From an uncultured Chloroflexota bacterium (lineage in GTDB: Bacteria; Chloroflexota; Dehalococcoidia; SM23-28-2; RBG-16-64-32), in assembly GCA_913056415.1 (NCBI GenBank), contig CAJXNA010000140.1, positions 1-5,522 of the forward strand: DNA of 5,522 nt. Direction: 5' to 3'. Positions 1 through 4,401 of the stretch are shown here, piece by piece (position 1 is the stretch's first letter; every line of letters starts with the position of its first letter). The position numbers and the translations under genes are program-made. The notes under the pieces were generated by a model that was not told where the DNA came from, did no database searches, and saw only the letters and a program-made list of their open reading frames with translations.

Positions 1-109
1 CCAGCGTCACCCTCGACATCTAGTTCGTTTCCGGCGCGGGCCCCGCCGCCGGACGTATCTTTCGATGACACTCGGCCGATGACTGTCGGCACTGGAGATT
101 TGCCGCCTT

Positions 110-705
110 ATGGCCCATGATCGGGCCATGATCTTCGCCGACGAGGTCTTCTCCCGGGACCGCTTGCGCGCCAGGATCGGGGCCCAATACCGCGCCGATG
201 AAACCGCCATGGTCGAGGCGCTCGTCAAGCAAGCCAGGCTCGGCGCCACCGCCGACAAGCGCATCGCCAGGACCGCCCGCAAGCTGGTCTCGGGCGTACG
301 CGAGAAGCGCGTCCGCGCCGGCGGCATCGACGCCTTCCTGCATGAATACGGCTTGTCCAACCGCGAAGGCATCGTGCTCATGTGTCTGGCCGAGGCGCTC
401 TTGCGTATCCCCGACGCCAAGACCGCCAACCGTCTGATCCGCGACAAGATCGGCGCCGCCGACTGGAAGAGGCACCTCGGCCACAGCGATTCCCTGCTGG
501 TCAACGCCTCGACCTGGGGGCTCATCCTGACCGGGCGCGTCGTCCGGCTCGATAGCGAAGAGGAGCGCGACGTCTTCGGCCTCCTGGGACGCCTCGTCGC
601 GCGCTCGGGCGAGCCGGTGATCCGCCAGGCGATCAACGGCGCCATAGGTATCCTCAGCCGCCAATACGTCATGGGACGCACCATCGGCGACGCGCTCGAC
701 CGGGC
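110..705 (+). other. putA: 5' part of putA (N-terminal region only)
   Basis: This is the PutA-derived segment of the chimeric frame, about 199 residues. It corresponds to the arm and helical region preceding the proline dehydrogenase barrel. It includes the conserved block ending in GEPVIRQAINGAIGILSRQY (168-187) and then VMGRTIGDAL. In intact PutA this leads directly into the RYSYDMLGEAA-type start of the catalytic barrel, which is absent here. The match to PutA is by motif recognition. The gene would encode proline oxidation to glutamate if complete. Confidence 0.72.
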
Positions 706-1243
706 GGCGGCGGCCGAGGAGGCCGAGAGCCTCGAGCCCTGGGCGCGCGCCAACTTGCGCGACATGCGCCGGCGCTGGCGGCACGAGAGCGCCCTCGAGC
801 CGGCCCTGGTCGAGGCGCTGAGCAAGGTCGGCAATGCCTGCGAGATGGTCTGGCGCGAGGCCCGCGCCAAGGCCGATTTCGCCATGGTCCTGCCCAAGCT
901 CGAAGAGCTCTTGGGCCTCACGCGCCAGGCAGCCGCGGCCAAGGCCGTGGTCTTGGGCTGCCCGCCCTACGACGCGCTGCTCGACCAATACGAGCCCGGC
1001 GGTTCCTCGGCGCGCATCGATGCGATCTTCGACGACCTGGCCGCGTTCCTGCCGGAGTTTTTGGGCCGGGTGCTGGAGCGCCAGGCTGCCGCGCCCGCGC
1101 CGCTGGCTGATCGAGGAGATGGAGGCGGGCTTCCAGGCGGCCCTCATCTGGGAGCTGGGGGAACGCGTTCACACTCCCCTCCACAGACGAGCAGCTCGAG
1201 GCCACGCCGGAAGGCGAGCGGATCTAGACTGCTCTACGCCTGA
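110..1243 (+). CDS. Chimeric ORF: PutA N-terminal region joined to carboxypeptidase Taq (M32) fragment
   Basis: The frame encodes 377 residues. Residues about 7-198 read as the N-terminal helical region of alphaproteobacterial-type PutA, the bifunctional proline dehydrogenase/L-glutamate gamma-semialdehyde dehydrogenase. Recognisable blocks are FLHEYGLSNREG (77-88), LMCLAEALLRIPD (90-102), LIRDKIGAADW (109-119), SLLVNASTWGL (128-138) and VMGRTIGDAL (187-196). The sequence should then enter the FAD-binding proline dehydrogenase barrel. Instead, residues about 205-331 match an internal part of M32 carboxypeptidases (WARANLRDMRRRWRH, GNACEMVWREAR, PPYDALLDQYEPG). From about residue 332 the translation is low-complexity and looks out of frame. 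PutA is normally 1000 or more residues and M32 about 500, and the proline dehydrogenase barrel, the aldehyde dehydrogenase domain and the M32 HEXXH zinc site are all missing. ATG 110 has a weak GGAG 12 bases upstream; ATG 128 is an alternative. The frame is real, but a functional product is unlikely; an assembly chimera or recombination scar is the best explanation. Confidence 0.6.
   Translation: MAHDRAMIFADEVFSRDRLRARIGAQYRADETAMVEALVKQARLGATADKRIARTARKLVSGVREKRVRAGGIDAFLHEYGLSNREGIVLMCLAEALLRIPDAKTANRLIRDKIGAADWKRHLGHSDSLLVNASTWGLILTGRVVRLDSEEERDVFGLLGRLVARSGEPVIRQAINGAIGILSRQYVMGRTIGDALDRAAAAEEAESLEPWARANLRDMRRRWRHESALEPALVEALSKVGNACEMVWREARAKADFAMVLPKLEELLGLTRQAAAAKAVVLGCPPYDALLDQYEPGGSSARIDAIFDDLAAFLPEFLGRVLERQAAAPAPLADRGDGGGLPGGPHLGAGGTRSHSPPQTSSSRPRRKASGSRLLYA
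722..1102 (+). pseudogene. Internal fragment of M32 carboxypeptidase (carboxypeptidase Taq family)
   Basis: This segment, about 127 residues, is in the same frame as the upstream PutA piece. It reads as part of the N-terminal half of a thermostable-carboxypeptidase-Taq-type metallopeptidase. Visible family blocks are LEPWARANLRDMRRRWRH, LVEALSKVGNACEMVWREAR, AKAVVLGCPPYDALLDQYEP and IDAIFDDLAAFLPEFLGRVL. Both ends of the gene are missing: there is no M32 start, and the later HPF and HEXXH catalytic motifs never appear. The resemblance stops at about 1100, where the next readable stretch lies in another frame. The identification is confident, and the fragment cannot be an active peptidase. Confidence 0.68.
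1104..1227 (+). pseudogene. Unidentified frame-broken coding remnant
   Basis: Past the M32 piece, a different frame from 1104 gives a protein-like stretch, WLIEEMEAGFQAALIWELG. At the five-G run 1157-1161 a further frame becomes plausible, reading NAFTLPSTDEQLEATPEGER and stopping at TAG 1225-1227. If one G were extra, the two halves would join into one C-terminal tail ending 6 bases before the convergent gene at 1234. I do not recognise the family. A spurious reading in GC-rich DNA is also possible. Confidence 0.25.
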
Positions 1244-1584
1244 AGCCCGGACTGGATGAAAATCCCGTTGTGGATCAAGAAGCTACGTACCGCGTTCCCC
1301 GCTCGCCCCTGCGCCGACCTATCGCCCGGCAGTGAGGCCTGCCACTCCGCGATCTTATCGTTGTAGAAGCGGCGGCCCTTCACGCTGATCCGCTTCCCCG
1401 CCTCCGACTCCCGGACGCACTCCTTGATGACTGTGTCCGGGTCCTTCTCTACGAAACCGCAGAAACCGGCTAGCGCCTCCAGACGCTGATCCCAGTCGTT
1501 CGGGTCCTCGCCCCACTGCTGGCGGAGCCCCTGGAACCACGTGCGAACGGTCTCGAACTCCTGGACGGGCTTGGACGGAGGCAC
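1234..1584 (-). CDS. Short protein resembling the N-terminal core-binding domain of a tyrosine recombinase
   Basis: The frame encodes 116 residues from GTG 1584; the same frame is open upstream to TTG 1617. The sequence is predicted mainly helical. It carries signs of the SAM-like core-binding domain of phage-type integrases: a helical N-terminal part (WFQGLRQQW, LEALAGFCGFVEKDPDTVI) and a typical final helix (GNAVRSFLIHNGIFI), as in integrases just before the catalytic domain. The catalytic Arg-His-Arg-Tyr domain is absent and the protein ends about a dozen residues after that helix, so it cannot recombine DNA alone. It lies 4 bases after the stop of the nitroreductase gene on the same strand, suggesting co-transcription. 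GTG 1584 was chosen because it avoids overlap, but there is no clear Shine-Dalgarno. It could be a truncated integrase, cut at or near a contig join, or a stand-alone DNA-binding domain. The family assignment is tentative. Confidence 0.55.
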   Translation of the reverse strand: MPPSKPVQEFETVRTWFQGLRQQWGEDPNDWDQRLEALAGFCGFVEKDPDTVIKECVRESEAGKRISVKGRRFYNDKIAEWQASLPGDRSAQGRAGNAVRSFLIHNGIFIQSGLQA

Positions 1585-1588
1585 CGGC

Positions 1589-2374
1589 CTACTCAGGCAG
1601 GCCGAAGCGGCGTGCAAGCTCGCGGAGCTCTTCCGTGCGGCCGGGGAGGGGCGCCGGGGCCTGGATCATACCCGCCCCTCTGAGGCGCTCCACCACCTTC
1701 TCGTCGCGCGCAAAAGGTGTGCCGTACTCCCCCTCGAAGTACAGCTCCTCGAAGGGGGGTCGCGGCCGCTGGCCGCCGGCCTCCCAGGACTCCGCGGGGT
1801 AGCCGACTAGAAGTACCCAGAGGGGCACCCAATCATCCGGCACGTTGAACACCCGCTTGACGAGGCCTGGGTTGGGGGTGTTGAGGCAGGCGCCCAACCC
1901 TTCCTCAAACGCGGTCAGAAGCGCTATGTGAGCCGCCCCCCCACAGTCCGCCGCGGCGGCCGGGAGGTACCCCTGCAGGTTCTCCGTCATCGGCTTCAGG
2001 ATCTGGGGGTAGACGAAATCGTCGACGAACTTGTGGCTCCAGCCGTGGGTGGGGGCCAGGGCGCCCACGTCCACCAGCTCCTTCAGCCGCTCCCCCTTGA
2101 TCCGGTTAACGACACCCAGATCGCAGAAGAAATAGATGTGGAGGGGCGCCAGATCAAGCGTCAACGCGGCCACCGGCGTCTTGAGCTGATCCAGCTTCTC
2201 CTTGGGCAGCTTATCCCGCTCAACCACTATCGCCCGCAGCCACTGAGCGTTCACCGCGCAGGAAGCCAGGCGCGCCGCCTCCAGGATCGTCTGTATCTTC
2301 TCCCGTTCCACCTGCTTATCCGGCTCAAAGAAGCGGATGGAGCGGCGGCGGCCTACGACCTGCTTGAATTCCAC
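1589..2374 (-). CDS. Nitroreductase family protein (FMN-dependent oxidoreductase)
   Basis: The product is a 261-residue protein of the nitroreductase superfamily. These are FMN-binding, NAD(P)H-dependent and usually homodimeric cytoplasmic enzymes that reduce nitro compounds, quinones or related substrates. The substrate here cannot be told. Motifs from the N-terminus are RRRSIRFF (9-16, FMN phosphate binding), LEAARLASCAVNAQ (31-44, the PSxxNxQ-type position with Pro/Ser replaced), DCGGAAHIALLTAFEEGLGA (143-162, dimer helix) and WVLLVGYPAE (186-195). About 55 further residues form a C-terminal extension beyond the core. GTG 2374 is chosen because AAAGGAGG lies just upstream with a 7-base gap and because family homology begins at EFKQVVGRRRS. 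The frame is open further upstream to 2605, but that part looks non-conserved and contains the promoter. It diverges from the sigma factor gene and is followed 4 bases later by the integrase-like ORF. Confidence 0.85.
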   Translation of the reverse strand: MEFKQVVGRRRSIRFFEPDKQVEREKIQTILEAARLASCAVNAQWLRAIVVERDKLPKEKLDQLKTPVAALTLDLAPLHIYFFCDLGVVNRIKGERLKELVDVGALAPTHGWSHKFVDDFVYPQILKPMTENLQGYLPAAAADCGGAAHIALLTAFEEGLGACLNTPNPGLVKRVFNVPDDWVPLWVLLVGYPAESWEAGGQRPRPPFEELYFEGEYGTPFARDEKVVERLRGAGMIQAPAPLPGRTEELRELARRFGLPE

Positions 2375-2381
2375 GGGATTC

Positions 2382-2388
2382 CCTCCTT
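2382..2388 (-). promoter_or_regulatory. Shine-Dalgarno deciding the nitroreductase start
   Basis: On the minus strand AAGGAGG lies at 2388-2382, 7 bases before GTG 2374. This near-perfect ribosome binding site fixes the GTG as the start over the upstream in-frame ATG codons. Confidence 0.75.
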
Positions 2389-2458
2389 TACTGTCAGTCG
2401 GCCCAATCATGGGTGCGGCGGAATAGGCTCTGTCAATCTCAGTAGCGAGGAAACTAAT

Positions 2459-2487
2459 ATTAACCGAAATTCCATCGCCTATGTCAA
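2459..2487 (-). promoter_or_regulatory. Sigma-70-type promoter for the nitroreductase gene
   Basis: On the minus strand there is a perfect TTGACA -35 box (2487-2482), a 17-base spacer and GTTAAT (2464-2459, 4 of 6 matches to TATAAT), within an AT-rich stretch. The predicted start lies about 80 bases upstream of GTG 2374. A second TTGACA occurs at 2436-2431, with a poorer CATGAT box at a 19-base spacing. Prediction from consensus only. Confidence 0.45.
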
Positions 2488-2635
2488 GAAGTTCATTGAA
2501 GCGCCCTTTACCCTCCTGTAACATCTTTATTCCAACGCTGTTATTGATTGTGAGTTTACCTGTCGGTTGACTTGCCGGGATGCTGGCAGAAGGCTCAACA
2601 AACAAATAACGTTCGTGCTAGCCCAGGGGAGGGTT

Positions 2636-3226
2636 ATGAGTCGGTCTAACCTCAAAGAGGCCGATGATACTGAGCTAATCGCTCACGCGGCCAAGGCTGA
2701 TCGTGAAGCCTTTGGCGCCCTTTACGAGCGATACGTCTTCAGGGTCTTCCGCCACGTCTATTACCTGACGAACGACTCTCACACGGCGGAAGATCTGACC
2801 GCTCAGACTTTCCTCAACGCCCTAGAGGCGATCCACAGATACGAAGTGCGGGGAGTTCCGTTCCTGGCTTGGCTCCTCCGCATAGCCTACAACCTCACGG
2901 TGAACCATAAGAAGGTTCGCAGTAACGGCCACGCTCCGCTCTCGGAGACGGTGGAAGTCAGGAGCACCCAGTACTCGCCGGAAGCATCATGTGAGGCCAA
3001 AGTGGACGGCGAGCAAGTATGGGAAGGGGTGCGGAGACTCAGAGGGGACCAGCGCCAGGTCATTGTAATGCGCTTCATCGACGGCCTGAGCTACCCGGAC
3101 ATCGCTAAAGTGCTCGGCAAGAGCATCGGCGCGGTGCGGGTAATTCAGCACCGGGCCCTGTGCGCCCTCCGTCGGCGACTGGAGGATGACCTTGGCCACT
3201 ATTACGCTAAGTCACGCGCTGGCTGA
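2636..3226 (+). CDS. ECF-type RNA polymerase sigma-70 factor
   Basis: The product is a 196-residue alternative sigma factor that would direct RNA polymerase to a specific promoter set. Region 2 spans residues about 26-94, with AEDLTAQTFLNAL (51-63) for core binding and PFLAWLLRIAYNLTVNHKK (75-93) for the -10 interaction. A variable linker (95-125) follows. Region 4 (about 132-183) contains the helix-turn-helix LSYPDIAKVLGKSIGAVRVI, which reads the -35 element. No sigma region 1 or 3 is present and the length is normal for ECF factors. ATG 2636 is chosen because AGGGGAGGG lies just before it; the frame is open to 2567 but without family similarity. The gene overlaps the next ORF by 41 bases, as expected for translational coupling with a sigma-associated protein. 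The RQVIVMRFIDGLSYPDIAKVLGKS pattern resembles ECF factors common in Chloroflexota. Its targets are unknown; the Tad pilus genes downstream are candidates. Confidence 0.87.
   Translation: MSRSNLKEADDTELIAHAAKADREAFGALYERYVFRVFRHVYYLTNDSHTAEDLTAQTFLNALEAIHRYEVRGVPFLAWLLRIAYNLTVNHKKVRSNGHAPLSETVEVRSTQYSPEASCEAKVDGEQVWEGVRRLRGDQRQVIVMRFIDGLSYPDIAKVLGKSIGAVRVIQHRALCALRRRLEDDLGHYYAKSRAG
3181..3194 (+). promoter_or_regulatory. Ribosome binding site favouring a TTG start at 3192
   Basis: GGAGG at 3181-3185 has no spacing to ATG 3186 but a 6-base spacing to the in-frame TTG 3192. Spacing rules favour initiation at TTG, giving an 88-residue product. Confidence 0.4.
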
Positions 3227-3458
3227 TTGTCTGGATGCTCTACGGGAAGGTGAATCTCTGAAAGCGTGCCTGGACAGATACCCGGAGCACCGGGAGCGCC
3301 TGCGGCCGCTGTTGGAGGTAGCCCAGACCCTCCACCGGGAGGAGTACCAGGAGGAAGCCACGCCGTCACCGGACTTTGTAGGAGACCTTAAATCGATACT
3401 CACGGAAGAGATGAGCAAAAGCAGGAAAGGAGGTGGAGCACATAGAAAGAGTCGCTAA
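3186..3458 (+). CDS. Small ECF sigma-associated protein (CLxRYPEH motif), possibly a regulator
   Basis: The product is about 90 residues, soluble, with no membrane segment or signal peptide. Residues 12-48 hold the pattern ALADCLDALREGESLKACLD then RYPEHRERLRPLLEVAQTL. This motif is typical of proteins encoded directly after ECF sigma factors in Chloroflexota and relatives, often as the N-terminal part of longer membrane proteins with a DUF5667-type region. A PSPDF block (61-65) and a basic tail (SKSRKGGGAHRKSR) follow, and the protein stops where longer relatives would continue. ATG 3186 directly abuts GGAGG (3181-3185), which is too close; the in-frame TTG 3192 has an ideal 6-base gap and may be the true start. 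The 41-base overlap with the sigma gene implies coupled expression. An anti-sigma or sigma-modulating role is inferred from position, not shown. Confidence 0.7.
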   Translation: MTLATITLSHALADCLDALREGESLKACLDRYPEHRERLRPLLEVAQTLHREEYQEEATPSPDFVGDLKSILTEEMSKSRKGGGAHRKSR

Positions 3459-3547
3459 AAAGATTCGGCACCACTAGGACCCCTCTGCGCGTTCCAAGGT
3501 AATTGCTCCCTACCCTGGTCAGAAAGCGCGTCCGCGTCCCTCGCGGT

Positions 3548-3598
3548 GCCGTCTATTTAGGATACGGCCAAGGAACCGCCTTGGCAAGGGGGCGCCCC
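3548..3598 (+). other. Tandem hairpins in the leader upstream of the pilin gene
   Basis: Three self-complementary elements sit side by side about 45-95 bases before the pilin ATG. GCCGT (3548-3552) pairs with ACGGC (3564-3568) across an 11-base loop. GCCAAGG (3567-3573) pairs with CCTTGGC (3579-3585) across a 5-base loop. GGGGCGCCCC (3589-3598) is a perfect palindrome. The first two share two bases, so they could be alternatives. No T-run follows, so these are not ordinary terminators. They may form a structured 5' leader or operator sites. The rest of the 3459-3643 gap holds no supported gene and no convincing promoter. Confidence 0.4.
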
Positions 3599-3628
3599 AG
3601 TACCCGCAAATAAATCTAGCGAGATCAG

Positions 3629-3635
3629 AAGGAGG
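3629..3635 (+). promoter_or_regulatory. Strong Shine-Dalgarno of the Flp pilin gene
   Basis: AAGGAGG at 3629-3635 lies 8 bases before ATG 3644, consistent with a highly translated major pilin. Confidence 0.7.
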
Positions 3636-3643
3636 AACACCCA

Positions 3644-3838
3644 ATGACTAAACTGTACACCTGGATGAAGGACCTGCTCAGGAGCGAGCGCGGTCAGGAC
3701 ATGGTTGAGTACGCCCTGATCACGGTGATCATCTCCGTGGCCGTCGTGCTGGCGACCATCTTCATCCTGGAGCCCGCCTTCACCACCTGGGCCACCAGCG
3801 TCAAGACCTGCATCGAGCTGCCCTCGTCCTGCGTCTAG
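3644..3838 (+). CDS. flp: Flp/Tad-type class III (type IVb) pilin
   Basis: The product is a 64-residue prepilin, the likely major subunit of a Tad (tight adherence) pilus. A short charged leader (MTKLYTWMKDLLRSERG, 1-17) ends at the prepilin peptidase site G17/Q18. The mature protein starts QDMVEYALITVIISVAVVLA. It has the invariant Glu at +5 and Tyr at +6 (the Flp motif), followed by a hydrophobic helix (about 24-43) that anchors the subunit in the membrane before assembly. The mature form is about 47 residues and ends with two cysteines in TCIELPSSCV, which could form a small disulfide loop. Start and length are typical for the family. A prepilin peptidase (TadV/CpaA type) would be needed and is not in the window. 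The gene is followed by a strong hairpin and then TadE- and TadG-like genes on the same strand. Recognition is secure from the Flp motif. Confidence 0.93.
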   Translation: MTKLYTWMKDLLRSERGQDMVEYALITVIISVAVVLATIFILEPAFTTWATSVKTCIELPSSCV

Positions 3839-3859
3839 CGGCGTGAGCGCTTGGACGGC

Positions 3860-3893
3860 TGCCGTGGGAGGCGGGACAGCCCCTCCCACGGCA
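3860..3893 (+). terminator. Strong stem-loop after the pilin gene
   Basis: A perfect 12-bp stem (TGCCGTGGGAGG, 3860-3871, with CCTCCCACGGCA, 3882-3893) encloses a 10-base loop, starting 21 bases after the pilin stop. No T-run follows on the plus strand, and an A-run occurs at 3911-3916 instead. It is therefore either a weak or partial terminator or an mRNA-stabilising hairpin that would raise pilin levels over the downstream genes. Confidence 0.6.
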
Positions 3894-3942
3894 ACCGCCA
3901 GGCAGGTAGTAAAAAAGACCCTAGCAGACGGAAGGCGAAGAT

Positions 3943-4401
3943 ATGACGCTGAAATCGAGTGACCGAAAAGAGAGAGGGCAGGCCATGGTGGAGTTCGCCC
4001 TGCTGCTGCCCATCTTCCTCGCCGTGCTGTTCCTCATCATCGACTTCGGCGTCGGCATCAACCGCTGGGTGATCGTCACCAACTCCACCAGGGAAGGGGC
4101 GCGCATCGGGGCCGTGGGCGCCAGCACTACCGACATCGCCGATAAGGTGGCGACCACCTCCAACGGCCTCCTGGACGCAGGCGACGTCACCATCAGATAC
4201 GTGGGCGATGGCGACGGTGCGGTCGACCGCGGCGAATCAGTCGTCGTGGAGAGCGACTACGAATATGGGATGATCACCCCGCTGGGCGCTTTCCTCAGCA
4301 TAGCGTTCGATAGCATAACCTTCCATTCCTGTACCGACATGCGTCTGGAGCTGCCCGTCTCCGGCGCCGTTGATAATAGTGGAGGCGATGTATGTTCCTG
4401 A
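3943..4401 (+). CDS. TadE-like pseudopilin
   Basis: The product is a 152-residue TadE-family pilus-assembly protein, thought to be processed by prepilin peptidase and to act as a minor pilin. A short leader (MTLKSSDRKERG) ends at the likely cleavage site G12/Q13. QAMVEFALLLPIFLAVLFLI follows, with Glu at +5 and a transmembrane helix at about 18-36. Next comes the conserved NSTREGARIGAVG block (47-59) typical of TadE. The C-terminal part is extracytoplasmic and contains the family's MRxE-type motif as CTDMRLEL (130-137). GGAAGG (3930-3935) lies 7 bases before the ATG. Length is normal for the family. The stop overlaps the next gene by 10 bases, so the two are almost certainly one transcript. 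C130 and C151 are the only cysteines and might pair. The family call is firm. Confidence 0.88.
   Translation: MTLKSSDRKERGQAMVEFALLLPIFLAVLFLIIDFGVGINRWVIVTNSTREGARIGAVGASTTDIADKVATTSNGLLDAGDVTIRYVGDGDGAVDRGESVVVESDYEYGMITPLGAFLSIAFDSITFHSCTDMRLELPVSGAVDNSGGDVCS

Noticed and set aside
3..23. Possible last codons of an upstream gene (SVTLDI then stop)
   Set aside because: Only six residues are visible, so no gene can be supported.
7..942. Second minus-strand open frame of 311 codons, Arg/Ser/Ala-rich
   Set aside because: Shadow frame of the same GC-rich region with biased low-complexity translation.
20..1147. Long minus-strand open frame of 375 codons opposite the PutA/M32 region
   Set aside because: It is antisense to recognisable PutA and M32 coding sequence, its composition is that of a GC-rich shadow frame, and it shows no family motif.
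1928..2521. Plus-strand frame of 197 codons opposite the nitroreductase
   Set aside because: Antisense to a clearly recognised nitroreductase gene and without a protein family signature.
2375..2605. N-terminal extension of the nitroreductase frame up to 2605
   Set aside because: The strong Shine-Dalgarno before GTG 2374, a promoter inside the extension and the start of family similarity at 2374 all argue that it is not translated.
2567..2635. Upstream extension of the sigma factor frame to 2567
   Set aside because: The purine-rich ribosome site directly before ATG 2636 and lack of sigma similarity upstream make 2636 the better start.
3550..3576. CGTCTA and GGAAC sequences resembling ECF -10 and -35 elements before the pilin
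   Set aside because: They are in the wrong order and spacing for a plus-strand ECF promoter, and each lies within hairpin sequence.
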